Assembly (NCBI GenBank): GCA_017484225.1
Contig: JAFUTN010000019.1
Location: 1-60,072, forward strand
Origin: Alphaproteobacteria bacterium
Lineage (GTDB): Bacteria; Pseudomonadota; Alphaproteobacteria; RF32; CAG-239
Direction: 5' to 3'
DNA length: 60,072 nucleotides
In this document: piece by piece, positions 51,660 to 59,994 of the stretch
Layout of the letters: each line of letters starts with the position of its first letter
How positions within the stretch are numbered: the stretch's first letter is position 1
Translations under genes and position numbers: made by a program
The notes under the pieces: generated by a model
Seen by the model: only the letters and a program-made list of their open reading frames with translations
What the model was told of the DNA's origin: nothing
The model's database searches: none

Positions 51660-52463
51660 ATGGAAGAAAAGATGGTGAAAAAGGATTTTACAACATTTCT
51701 GCAGGCCTTCGGTAAGCCGTTGGTTGCTTTTATCTTACGTCTCGGCGATTTTTCGCAGTTTGTTCTGAAGGCTGTGTATAATTGCTTTATACCGCCGTAT
51801 TATTTCAAACTTTTCGGCAGACAATTTGTAAGTATGGGGTTTTATTCATTGCCGGTTGTCGGTTTAACAACCATGTTTGCCGGTATGGTTATTGCTATTC
51901 AAACATATTCCGGATTTTCTAAATTAGGAGCAGAAAGTGCCGTGGCAAATGTTGTTCTGATTTCGGTTACCAGAGAATTAGCTCCGGTTCTGTCAGCCTT
52001 AATGGTTGCCGGACGTATCGGTGCGGCAATGGCGGCAGAAATAGGCACCATGCGTGTTACCGAACAAATAGATGCTCTTATCACTCTTTCGGCGAATCCG
52101 TTTCGCTACTTAATTGCACCGCGAATCTGGGCAGGTATTATTGTTATGCCGCTTTTGGTGATGTTTGGCGATATTATCGGAATTTTCGGCGGTTATGTTG
52201 TCGGGGTTTACAAACTTGATTTTAATCCGGCAAATTATATTAATGCCACAATGCTTAATTTACAAACATTAGATGTGGTTTCCGGATTGGTAAAAGCCGG
52301 TGTTTTCGGCTTCATTATTTCCATTATGGGCTGCTATAACGGATATCACTCAAAAGGCGGAGCGCAAGGTGTGGGCGAGGCAACTACAAATTCCGTTGTA
52401 TCTTCATCAATTTTGGTGCTGATATTCAACTACATTATAACAGAAATGTTCTTCTCAAGATGA
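51660..52463 (+). CDS. mlaE: MlaE-type ABC transporter permease
   Basis: The 267-aa protein has about five spans and the MlaE signature LAPVLSALMVAGRIGAAMAA followed by EIGTMRVTEQIDAL. It is the membrane subunit of the Mla phospholipid-transport system, which keeps outer-membrane lipid asymmetry. The ATPase gene mlaF follows after seven bases. No mlaD gene is nearby. Confidence 0.93.
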   Translation: MEEKMVKKDFTTFLQAFGKPLVAFILRLGDFSQFVLKAVYNCFIPPYYFKLFGRQFVSMGFYSLPVVGLTTMFAGMVIAIQTYSGFSKLGAESAVANVVLISVTRELAPVLSALMVAGRIGAAMAAEIGTMRVTEQIDALITLSANPFRYLIAPRIWAGIIVMPLLVMFGDIIGIFGGYVVGVYKLDFNPANYINATMLNLQTLDVVSGLVKAGVFGFIISIMGCYNGYHSKGGAQGVGEATTNSVVSSSILVLIFNYIITEMFFSR

Positions 52464-52470
52464 GGCCGAA

Positions 52471-53223
52471 ATGAGTGAAAATAAGATAGAAATCAAAAAT
52501 TTATACAAGGCATTCGGTCGCAAAAAAGTGCTTGACGGAGTGAATTTAGATGTAAAAAAAGGAGAGTCGTTGGTGGTTATCGGCGGTTCCGGAACCGGTA
52601 AGTCGGTGCTTATCAAGTGTATTCAAGGCTTGTTGAATCCGGATATGGGATCTATTAAAATAGACGGTAAAGAAACCATCGGCACAAAAGAAAATATTCA
52701 TGCAAAAATGGGGATGTTGTTTCAAGGAGCTGCCCTGTTTGACAGCCTGAGCGTTTGGGAAAATGTTGCTTTCACCTTGTTGGAAAATCAACACATGCCA
52801 CGAAAGCAGGCAAAATTAGAAGCAATCAGAGTGTTGCGTCAGGTCGGATTGGCTCCGGATGTTGCCGATTTATCTCCGGCAGAATTGTCCGGTGGTATGC
52901 AAAAACGTGTCGGTTTAGCCAGAGCAATTATCAGTAATCCGGAAATAATCTTTTTTGATGAGCCGACCACCGGACTTGATCCGATTATGGCTGACGTGAT
53001 TAATGATTTGATTATAGAATCGGCAAAAGGTCTGGGCGCTACCACCTTGACAATTACTCATGATATGGCTTCCGCACGAAAAATTGCCGACAGAATCGCC
53101 ATGCTGTATCAAGGGAAAATTATTTGGAGCGGAACGGTAAAAGAGATGGATAAGTCGGATAATCCTTATCTGAAACAATTTATTAACGGCAGTTCGCAAG
53201 GACCGATAAAAGTGGAAATTTAG
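52471..53223 (+). CDS. mlaF: MlaF-type ABC transporter ATPase
   Basis: The 250-aa ABC ATPase has Walker A GGSGTGKS, Q-loop LFQGAALFDSLSVWENVAF, signature LSGGMQKRVGLARAI and Walker B IIFFDEPTTGLDP. LFQGAALFDSL and SGGMQKR are typical of MlaF. It energises phospholipid movement with MlaE. Confidence 0.94.
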   Translation: MSENKIEIKNLYKAFGRKKVLDGVNLDVKKGESLVVIGGSGTGKSVLIKCIQGLLNPDMGSIKIDGKETIGTKENIHAKMGMLFQGAALFDSLSVWENVAFTLLENQHMPRKQAKLEAIRVLRQVGLAPDVADLSPAELSGGMQKRVGLARAIISNPEIIFFDEPTTGLDPIMADVINDLIIESAKGLGATTLTITHDMASARKIADRIAMLYQGKIIWSGTVKEMDKSDNPYLKQFINGSSQGPIKVEI

Positions 53224-53225
53224 CA

Positions 53226-54599
53226 ATGAGTAAAAAGAGCGCAAATATATTCGTTTGTCAAAACTGCGGAACATCATATCCGAAGTGGCAGGGCAAATGC
53301 GATTCTTGCGGCGAGTGGAATACTATTGTGGAAGAAATAAGAGAAACGGACGGATTTTCCAAAATATCTTCGGGAAAAACCGGAAAAAAAATAGACTTTG
53401 TCCCGCTTAAAGGTGATTTACAAACTTATAACCGTCTGAAAACCGGTATTAATGAAATAGACCGTGTTTCCGGAGGCGGTTTGGTTCCGGGGTCGGTAAT
53501 TTTGGTCGGCGGAGACCCCGGTATCGGAAAATCCACATTGTTATTGCAAGTTTGTGCCGGATTGGCATCAATGCCGGAGAAATACGGTTGCTATTATATT
53601 TCCGGCGAGGAAGCCATAGATCAGGTGAGAATCCGAGCCAGCCGGTTGGGATTAGCCGAAAGTCCGGTTAATTTGGCCAGCGCAACGGATGTGCGCAACA
53701 TTATTACCACTTTAGAAAACACTGATGCTTCCGTAGTTATTATTGATTCCATTCAAACAATGTATTTGGATGCGGTAGAGTCTACCCCCGGCAGCGTCGG
53801 GCAAGTCAGAGCTTGTGCCTATGAACTGATAAAACTGGCAAAACGCAAAGGATTTGTGCTGTTTCTGGTCGGACACGTTACCAAACAAGGCGAAATTGCC
53901 GGTCCGCGGGTTTTGGAACACATGGTGGATACGGTTCTTTATTTTGAAGGCGAAAGAGGTCATCATTTCAGAATATTGCGCGCCGTTAAGAATCGTTACG
54001 GAGCAACGGATGAAATCGGTGTATTTGAAATGCAGGACAAAGGACTGGTAGAAGTTGAAAACCCTTCTGCCCTGTTTTTGGCCGAAAGACAAGGTAATAT
54101 TTCCGGTTCTTGTGTGTTTGCCGGTATTGAAGGCTCGCGCCCGCTATTGGTAGAAATTCAGGCTTTGGTAAGTCCGAGCGGATATGCCACGGCAAAACGA
54201 GCCGTTGTCGGTTGGGATTCAAACAGATTATCCATGATTTTGGCTGTTTTGGAAGCCAGATGCGGAATCAATTTCAGCACTCATGACGTGTATTTGAATA
54301 TTGCCGGAGGATTGAAAATAAGTGAACCGGCGGCAGATTTGGCTGTCGCCATGGCCGTAATATCATCATTGACAAATAAACCTTTACCTGCTGATATGGC
54401 GGTATTCGGTGAAATCGGATTATCGGGAGAAATTCGCGCCGTATCGCAACCGAACTTACGCTTGAAAGAGGCACGTAAGCTGGGGTTTGCCAGCGCAATA
54501 ACGCCGCCTTCTTTCAATAAAGATAAAACGGCAAAAAACAATGAATTATCTTGCTATGAAATAGGTAATGTTCACAGACTTATCAACTGGTTTAATTAG
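53226..54599 (+). CDS. radA: DNA repair protein RadA
   Basis: The 457-aa protein has an N-terminal zinc finger (CQNCGTSYPKWQGKCDSCGE), the RecA-like ATPase with GGDPGIGKSTLL, the RadA-specific KNRYG motif and a C-terminal Lon-like domain (GLSGEIRAVSQ). It drives branch migration in recombinational repair. It starts two bases after the mlaF stop codon and ten bases before the cvpA-like gene, the usual alphaproteobacterial radA-cvpA order. Confidence 0.96.
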   Translation: MSKKSANIFVCQNCGTSYPKWQGKCDSCGEWNTIVEEIRETDGFSKISSGKTGKKIDFVPLKGDLQTYNRLKTGINEIDRVSGGGLVPGSVILVGGDPGIGKSTLLLQVCAGLASMPEKYGCYYISGEEAIDQVRIRASRLGLAESPVNLASATDVRNIITTLENTDASVVIIDSIQTMYLDAVESTPGSVGQVRACAYELIKLAKRKGFVLFLVGHVTKQGEIAGPRVLEHMVDTVLYFEGERGHHFRILRAVKNRYGATDEIGVFEMQDKGLVEVENPSALFLAERQGNISGSCVFAGIEGSRPLLVEIQALVSPSGYATAKRAVVGWDSNRLSMILAVLEARCGINFSTHDVYLNIAGGLKISEPAADLAVAMAVISSLTNKPLPADMAVFGEIGLSGEIRAVSQPNLRLKEARKLGFASAITPPSFNKDKTAKNNELSCYEIGNVHRLINWFN

Positions 54600-54608
54600 G
54601 AGTAAACA

Positions 54609-55466
54609 ATGGAACAGTTAAATAATTTAGATGTAATTTTTCTCATCCTTATCGGCTTATCCGCATTGGTGGGAATTGCTCGCGGTTTCACAAAAGAATT
54701 GTTATCCATTGTGGGATGGTTGGTTGCTGCCGTGTGTGTTTACTATCTGACACCGATTATTAACCCGATTATGAAAAATTACATATCGTCGGAAATGCTT
54801 TCAACCCTCGTATCCGGTATGCTGATTTTGCTTGTTGTATGTATTTTCTGGGTGTTGGCGGTTGATAAAATTGCTTCAAGTATTCGTCAAAGTAAATTGA
54901 GTCCGCTGGATAGAATATTCGGAATGTTTTTCGGTATTTTGCGCGGTGTGATTGTTGTGGTTTTGATTGAAATGATGATAGTTTCGGTTATTCCCGAAGA
55001 TTCTAAAAAAGGTGTTTTTGCCGAATCCAAAATTTTCCAAATGGCCGGCGATATAGCAACACCGGTCAGAGAGATGATTCCGGAAGAAACTCTGGACAGT
55101 TTGCATGAACAAATTGAAAAATACGGATTTAAGAGTGCCGAAGAAGAAAAAGAAGATGCCAAGGAAGAAACTAAAGATAAAAAAGATACGTCGGTAAATA
55201 CTCAAGAAAACAAAGACGGCAAAGATAAAAAAGAAGATAAGGCGAAAAAAGATAAAAAATCCGATAAAAAGGACGAAGCACCAAACATTTCGGAAGATGC
55301 GGAGAAAGCATTTTTGGAGTTGGTGCAACCTAAAATTGAAGATGCTCTAACGCCGAAAGATGATGATTCCGAAAATTTAAATGAAGAGTTTGATAAATTC
55401 ATAGATTCTCTGGAAGAAAAAACCATAAAAACGGATACTACGGAAAGTGAAGATTTCGGATTATAG
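54609..55466 (+). CDS. cvpA: CvpA-family membrane protein with long charged tail
   Basis: The 285-aa protein has four spans in residues 1-130 with CvpA motifs (LIGLSALVGIARGFTKEL, LDRIFGMFFGILRGVIVVVL). A ~130-residue Lys/Asp/Glu-rich disordered tail follows (about 175-265). CvpA is a conserved inner-membrane protein needed for colicin V export in E. coli and for envelope robustness. The tail is much longer than usual. AGGAG precedes the ATG. Confidence 0.9.
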   Translation: MEQLNNLDVIFLILIGLSALVGIARGFTKELLSIVGWLVAAVCVYYLTPIINPIMKNYISSEMLSTLVSGMLILLVVCIFWVLAVDKIASSIRQSKLSPLDRIFGMFFGILRGVIVVVLIEMMIVSVIPEDSKKGVFAESKIFQMAGDIATPVREMIPEETLDSLHEQIEKYGFKSAEEEKEDAKEETKDKKDTSVNTQENKDGKDKKEDKAKKDKKSDKKDEAPNISEDAEKAFLELVQPKIEDALTPKDDDSENLNEEFDKFIDSLEEKTIKTDTTESEDFGL

Positions 55467-55476
55467 GTAAAAAATA

Positions 55477-55504
55477 AAGGCACCCGTTTTTTGGGTGCCT
55501 TTTT
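55477..55504 (+). terminator. Rho-independent terminator
   Basis: AAAGGCACCC and GGGTGCCTTTTT form a 10-bp stem after the cvpA gene. It probably ends the tsaE-cvpA operon and also serves the converging gene. Confidence 0.92.
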
Positions 55505-55523
55505 CAAGATAAAAAACATCAAA

Positions 55524-56165
55524 TCAGATCATGTCAATGTCCGCAGAGTTGTAGCCTAACACGGTCGGCATACCTCTGGTAACCTCGGCCGGATACTCGG
55601 CGGTGAAGACCTTGACGTCATAGGCGAAATAGCCGAAATCAGTGAGATACTTAACCGTCTTGGCGCCGGAAACAATGCAGAAAGCCTTCGGTTCGTCCTC
55701 ATCTGCACCAATCTGACTAATCACCTCGGCAACCGTCAGATGCGGAGAAAGCTTGCCGCCCTTCATGATACCTCGTCCATACACCACAGTGTCAAAGCTC
55801 TCCTCCAGATTGCAGTCGTCCCGCTCCGTCAGGATAACTCCGAACTCACGCTTGACGGAAGCCACGATGTCAATCTCGTCTTGCAGGAAAACAATGTCAT
55901 CCGCGAGGTCTGTCTTCGGGAGCCAGCACACCTTGCCGGACAAGTCCGTAGTTTCAAAAATAACCGGACGGTCCTTGCGATTGTTGCCTTTGAAGCCGAT
56001 AAGAACCATGTTCTTGGCCCTGTGAATCAGGTCGCAAACCTCCATGTTCTCCGCCTCCAGAATGCAATACAGACGAGAAGACTCGTTCTCTACCTGCTTA
56101 GTACCTCCATTTTCGTGGACAAATGCTCTAAACTTGTCAATGAGCTCTAAATTCTTGATGTTCAT
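55524..56165 (-). CDS. Unknown protein, GC-rich and without Shine-Dalgarno site
   Basis: The 213-aa soluble protein has no family I recognise. It has a mixed alpha/beta look, with segments such as NMVLIGFKGNNRKDRPVIFE and FDTVVYGRGIMKGGKLSPHL, and no signal peptide or membrane span. Codon and base use are markedly GC-richer than the neighbours, like the GATase-like gene at 28344. A strong promoter lies 40 bases before the ATG, and nothing like a ribosome site precedes it. Possibly acquired by transfer. The reverse-strand frame over the same bases is weaker. Confidence 0.7.
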   Translation of the reverse strand: MNIKNLELIDKFRAFVHENGGTKQVENESSRLYCILEAENMEVCDLIHRAKNMVLIGFKGNNRKDRPVIFETTDLSGKVCWLPKTDLADDIVFLQDEIDIVASVKREFGVILTERDDCNLEESFDTVVYGRGIMKGGKLSPHLTVAEVISQIGADEDEPKAFCIVSGAKTVKYLTDFGYFAYDVKVFTAEYPAEVTRGMPTVLGYNSADIDMI

Positions 56166-56205
56166 AAGCCAAATTATTAAAAATTACTAATAGAAAAACA
56201 GGTTT

Positions 56206-56234
56206 ATCATACCTCAACGAATTTGTTTCGTCAA
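56206..56234 (-). promoter_or_regulatory. Promoter of the GC-rich orphan gene
   Basis: On the minus strand, TTGACG (56229-56234), 17 bases, then TATGAT (56206-56211). There are 40 AT-rich bases between the -10 and the ATG, almost the same distance as for the GATase-like gene. Confidence 0.72.
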
Positions 56235-56279
56235 GATATTTTGTCAAAATTTATTGCGCGGATAAACTTCAACATATTA

Positions 56280-56307
56280 TTGACATTTTAGACTTTTTCT
56301 CTAATCT
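56280..56307 (+). promoter_or_regulatory. Promoter of the CoA-transferase operon
   Basis: TTGACA (56280-56285), 16 bases, then TAATCT (56302-56307), 25 bases before the ATG. Confidence 0.6.
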
Positions 56308-56332
56308 TTAAGCATTAAGAAAAGGATATAAA

Positions 56333-56992
56333 ATGGTAAAAATAATTACTCCCCAAGAGGCTGTCTCCTTGTTTTGTTCCGGTCAAACCGTGATGATAGG
56401 CGGTTTTTTGAACTGCGGTTGCCCGCAAGCAGTGATTGACGAATTACTGAAAACGGATATTAATAATTTAACCTTGATTGCTAATGATACGGCTGTGCCG
56501 GAAAAAAGCAGAGGGCAGCTTGTGTGCGCTCATAAAATCAAAAAAGCGGTTGTTTCCCATATCGGAACAAATCCGGAAACCGTGCGCCAAATGAATGCCG
56601 GAGAAATTGAAATTGATTTACAGCCTCAAGGCTCATTAGCAGAAAGAATCCGTGCCGGAGGCGCCGGACTGGGCGGTATTTTAACGCCAACCGGTTTGGG
56701 AACAAGCGCACAAGACGGCAAACAAATCATAAATGTTGACGGGAAAGACTATATTCTGGAAACACCATTAAAAGCCGACATTGCATTGGTTTATGCCACA
56801 TACGGTGACAAATACGGCAATTTAGCTTTTTACGGTTCTACCAAAAATTTTAATGCCTTAATGCCGCCGGCAGCAAAAACCGTGATTGCCGAAATTGATG
56901 AATTGATTGAACCGGCAATCAACCCGAATAATGTGTCCGTTGCCGGAATTTACGTAGATTATTTAATTGTGAGAGGCAATAAAAATGTTTGA
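56333..56992 (+). CDS. atoD: Acetate/acetoacetate-type CoA-transferase, alpha subunit
   Basis: The 219-aa family I CoA-transferase alpha subunit has GQTVMIGGFLNCGCPQAVID (CoA-binding) and GGAGLGGILTPTGLGT. With the beta subunit it swaps CoA between short-chain acyl groups and acetate or acetoacetate. The exact substrate (butyrate, acetoacetate or succinate) cannot be told. AAAAGGATATAAA precedes the ATG, and the stop overlaps the beta-subunit start by eight bases. Confidence 0.9.
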   Translation: MVKIITPQEAVSLFCSGQTVMIGGFLNCGCPQAVIDELLKTDINNLTLIANDTAVPEKSRGQLVCAHKIKKAVVSHIGTNPETVRQMNAGEIEIDLQPQGSLAERIRAGGAGLGGILTPTGLGTSAQDGKQIINVDGKDYILETPLKADIALVYATYGDKYGNLAFYGSTKNFNALMPPAAKTVIAEIDELIEPAINPNNVSVAGIYVDYLIVRGNKNV

Positions 56993-57632
56993 TAAAGATG
57001 AAGTTCAGGAAATTATTGCCAAGCGTGTAGCAAAAGAATTTCACAACGGTGACGTGGTTACCCTCGGAATCGGATTACCGACAAAAGCAGTTAAATATTT
57101 GCCGGAGGGCGTGAAGATTTTGATTAATTCCGAAAACGGAGTTTTGGGTGTCGGCAACTACCAAACCGCCGAAAATCAAGACGACCGGATTACCAATGCC
57201 GGAGGTGTCGGCGTTACCATAAATGAAGGCGGTTGCTTTATGGACAGTTTGAATGTTTTCGGGCTTATGCGAGGAGGTCACATTGATGTAACCGTTTTAG
57301 GGGCTTTGCAGGCAGACTCTCAAGGAAACTTGGCAAATTGGTGTATTCCGGGAAAATTCACTCCGGGGATGGGCGGAGCCATGGACTTGGTTGCCGGCAC
57401 AAAAAAGTTGATTGTGGCAATGGAACACACGGCAAAAGGAATGCCTAAAATCATGAATCACTGCACATTGCCGTTGACGGCTGCAGGCAAAGTTAATATG
57501 ATTATCACCGAAAAAGGTGTATTTGAAATTGTAAATCAGCAATTATTTTTAACGCAAATAAGTCCGATTTCATCTCTGGACGATATACGAGCCACAACCG
57601 AAGCAGACTTTATTGTGGCCTTAAAAAACTGA
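56985..57632 (+). CDS. atoA: Acetate/acetoacetate-type CoA-transferase, beta subunit
   Basis: The 215-aa family I beta subunit has the catalytic Glu in NSENGVLGVG, which forms the covalent CoA thioester. LGIGLPTKAVKYLP and GGHIDVTVLGALQAD are further family motifs. It is translated in overlap with the alpha subunit. The short YwqK-type gene follows 11 bases downstream, so co-transcription is likely. Confidence 0.92.
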   Translation: MFDKDEVQEIIAKRVAKEFHNGDVVTLGIGLPTKAVKYLPEGVKILINSENGVLGVGNYQTAENQDDRITNAGGVGVTINEGGCFMDSLNVFGLMRGGHIDVTVLGALQADSQGNLANWCIPGKFTPGMGGAMDLVAGTKKLIVAMEHTAKGMPKIMNHCTLPLTAAGKVNMIITEKGVFEIVNQQLFLTQISPISSLDDIRATTEADFIVALKN

Positions 57633-57643
57633 ACGGAGGTAAA

Positions 57644-58162
57644 ATGTATAAGGTTCTATTGATATTAACTCTTTTAATTAGTGTTCCGGCTTATGCTGAA
57701 AACACCGTTAATTGCACGGAAACAGACGGCAAAAAATTCTGTGTTGACGAAAAAAATCAACCGATTACCGGAAAAATTGTGATGAAATATGATAACGGCT
57801 TCACAAAGTCGCTGGAAAATTTAAAAAACGGATATCGTAACGGTTTGGTTACCGAATATACGGAAAACGGTCTGTTAGACAACAGAACATATTACAAAAT
57901 GGGGGTTAAAAACGGTATATCCAAATCCTATCACGGAAATCGTAATATCAAAATTCGTTCAGATTATCAGGACGGATTGCTGAACGGCGTAACGGAAATT
58001 TATGATTCCGACGGCAACTTGGCCGGCAAAGCACAATATAAAAAAGGAAAACTGAAAAGTGCCTATTGCACCCAAGGCAAAAAGCACCGTCGGGTTAATT
58101 TCAGCTTTTTTGATATTGAAAATTTTGGTTTTAATCAACTTGTAACATGCGGGCAACAATGA
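57644..58162 (+). CDS. Small secreted YwqK/MORN-like repeat protein
   Basis: The 172-aa protein has a signal peptide (about 1-18, ending AYA) and four or five YwqK-type repeats (GLVTEYTENGLLDNRTYYK, GISKSYHGNRNIK). A C-terminal segment with one Cys in CTQGKK and one in VTCGQQ follows. It is a short relative of the 20840 protein. GGAGG precedes the ATG. It overlaps the patatin gene by ATGA. Confidence 0.8.
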   Translation: MYKVLLILTLLISVPAYAENTVNCTETDGKKFCVDEKNQPITGKIVMKYDNGFTKSLENLKNGYRNGLVTEYTENGLLDNRTYYKMGVKNGISKSYHGNRNIKIRSDYQDGLLNGVTEIYDSDGNLAGKAQYKKGKLKSAYCTQGKKHRRVNFSFFDIENFGFNQLVTCGQQ

Positions 58163-59004
58163 AAAAAGGACTTGTTTTGGAAGGCGGCGCACACCGCGCC
58201 ATTTATACCGCCGGCATTTTAGACGTGTTTATGGAAAACGGAATATCGTTTGACGGCGTAATTGGGGTTTCTGCAGGGGCAATTCACGGAGGTTCTTTTG
58301 TTGCCGGTCAAAAAGGACGCAATATTAAATATACGCTGAAATATGCCAATGACAGACGTTATATGAGTTTTTATTCGCTAATCACCACCGGAGACATTGT
58401 CGGTAAAAAATTCTGTTATGAAGAATTACCGAATAAATTGGTTCCGTTTGATTACAAGGCCTTTGCCAAAGCAAAAACCGAATTTTACGTTACGTGTTCT
58501 AATGTGGAAACCGGCAAGCCGGAGTATATTAAATGCTCTGATATGCACAAACAAATGGATTGCTTACGCGCTTCGGCATCTTTGCCTTATGTTTCGCGCA
58601 TTGTTGAAATCGGAAAAAAGAAGTTGCTTGACGGCGGAATTACCGACAGTATTCCTGTGCGTGCTTTTCAAAAAATGGGGTATTCAAAATGTGTGGTAGT
58701 GCAAACCCGTCCCGAAGGATATATAAAAGAACCGGATAAGCTGTTATGGCTGGGCAAATTTTTATACCGCAAATATCCGAATTTTATTAAAGCTTTATGT
58801 CTGCGTCATGTCGCATATAATGCCAATCTGGCAGATATCGGCGAACAACAAAAACAAGGCAAAATTTTTGTCATCCGTCCAAGCGAAAATATAAAAATCA
58901 GCAGAATGGAAAAAAATTCAGATATCATAAAAGCCGTTTATGAGCTGGGGCGCAAAGATGCCTTAAGTTCTTTGCCGCAAATGAAAAAATTTTTAGATAA
59001 CTAA
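58159..59004 (+). CDS. Patatin-like phospholipase
   Basis: The 281-aa protein has the patatin fold: LVLEGGAHRAIYTAGILDVF (oxyanion loop), nucleophile Ser in GVSAGAIHG and catalytic Asp in LLDGGITDSIP. No signal peptide is seen. It belongs to the group related to YjjU-type bacterial patatins. It may act on membrane phospholipids inside the cell or as an effector. The start at 58159 is chosen because it overlaps the upstream stop as ATGA; the ATG at 58147 is an alternative. Confidence 0.9.
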   Translation: MKKGLVLEGGAHRAIYTAGILDVFMENGISFDGVIGVSAGAIHGGSFVAGQKGRNIKYTLKYANDRRYMSFYSLITTGDIVGKKFCYEELPNKLVPFDYKAFAKAKTEFYVTCSNVETGKPEYIKCSDMHKQMDCLRASASLPYVSRIVEIGKKKLLDGGITDSIPVRAFQKMGYSKCVVVQTRPEGYIKEPDKLLWLGKFLYRKYPNFIKALCLRHVAYNANLADIGEQQKQGKIFVIRPSENIKISRMEKNSDIIKAVYELGRKDALSSLPQMKKFLDN

Positions 59005-59025
59005 AGGGAATATTTGTATTAAAAA

Positions 59026-59062
59026 ATCGCCGAAGGAAAGAATAAACCTCCGGCGGTTTTGT
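59026..59062 (+). terminator. Possible terminator after the patatin gene
   Basis: CGCCG and CGGCG can pair across an 18-base loop, followed by GTTTTGT. The long loop makes it weak. Confidence 0.4.
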
Positions 59063-59064
59063 CT

Positions 59065-59102
59065 GTCATTATCAGGATTGCAAAGCAATAACCGATAATG
59101 AC
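59065..59102. repeat. REP-like palindrome, copy 2
   Basis: GTCATTATC and GATAATGAC outer arms and ATTGC/GCAAT inner arms, as in the copy at 44212, with different joining bases. Again adjacent to the 3' end of a BspA-like gene. Confidence 0.7.
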
Positions 59103-59105
59103 TCT

Positions 59106-59858
59106 TTATTCAAAAATCCATTCAATCATGTTTTCGTTATCATCGGATGTTGCCGCATCTGCTTCCGGCAAAGTGTAACGTGTGCGCGTGCAAAACCCGT
59201 AATATGAAGTATATCCTGTATAACAACTACTTACACACCCAACTCCCGCTTGCACAAATTTTTCTCCGCAATTTCCGCAGTCTCCGGTTTTTCGGCAGTT
59301 TGATAATTTTGAACCGTGAAAAGTATCTCTGTTAGCATATGAAGAGCAAGGATTAGGTGTTCTTGAGCATGTGTCAGATAAATAAACTACAGCTTCAGTC
59401 GGAATACCGAGATACTGCAGGCTACTTGTATTTAAAAAAGCGACACCTCCTATTTCTTGCACATTCGGCAAATCTATGCTTGTAAGTTTTTTTGCACTTA
59501 AAAATGCAGCATCACCGACACGGGTTATATTTTCCAAGCCGACAATATCCGTTAAATTTTCAGCGCCCTTAAATACCCTGTCTCCGATACTGGTTACATT
59601 GACTTCCACAACTGCATGAACGATATCTTTACCAAACCATGGGGCAGTAGATCCGTCTTTTCCATTCACCCTAACATTGGGATAATTCCCCATTTCTCCT
59701 TCGCCGGAAATTGTTAAAGTTTTTGTTGCCTCATCATAGGTGCATTTAACGCTGTCACTGTATATCCCGTCGGTTGCCGGTCCGCAGTTCCATGTCTCGG
59801 CTAAGCTTCCGTTTACAAAACATATCACAATCCCCAACATCAACAAAATTTTTCTCAT
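59106..59858 (-). CDS. BspA-like secreted protein, leader class B (truncated leader)
   Basis: The 250-aa protein starts at ATG 59858, preceded by AAGGAG; a longer frame to 59942 would start inside the leader. It has a signal peptide ending SLAE, the ETWNCGPATDGIYSDS / TLTISGEGEMGNY module, LRR_5 repeats, the Cys-rich CGNCGEKFVQAGVGC and the tail RYTLPEAD...IEWIFE. It is nearest in protein sequence to the 43432 product. Its class-B leader seems to lack its 5' half, so expression control may differ. Confidence 0.85.
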   Translation of the reverse strand: MRKILLMLGIVICFVNGSLAETWNCGPATDGIYSDSVKCTYDEATKTLTISGEGEMGNYPNVRVNGKDGSTAPWFGKDIVHAVVEVNVTSIGDRVFKGAENLTDIVGLENITRVGDAAFLSAKKLTSIDLPNVQEIGGVAFLNTSSLQYLGIPTEAVVYLSDTCSRTPNPCSSYANRDTFHGSKLSNCRKTGDCGNCGEKFVQAGVGCVSSCYTGYTSYYGFCTRTRYTLPEADAATSDDNENMIEWIFE

Positions 59859-59888
59859 TTTTTTCTCCTTAAAGCAAAATTTTAAAAA

Positions 59889-59994
59889 TAAAAAATCCGC
59901 CTCAAAGGACGGTCGGAGAGTTAGCAAATCATATATGTACAAATGACTCTTGTGGTCTTTAGCCTTTAGGCTTGAACATTCACCACAAGCTCCT
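59889..59994 (-). ncRNA. Leader RNA, class B, copy 3, 3' half only
   Basis: On the minus strand, the conserved-loop hairpin (CTTGTGGT/ACCACAAG around GAATGTTCAAGCC), the closing-helix 3' strand TTTGCTAACTCTCCGACCG and the terminator CCGTC/GGCGG plus TTTTTT are present. The 5' half (hairpins and the strand TAGCAA/CGGAG) is not found up to the window edge at 60072, and similarity ends sharply near 59994. Confidence 0.65.

Noticed and set aside
55740..56150. Plus-strand frames opposite the GC-rich orphan
   Set aside because: No ribosome site or promoter fits them, while the minus-strand gene has a promoter and runs the full length; they are likely shadows.
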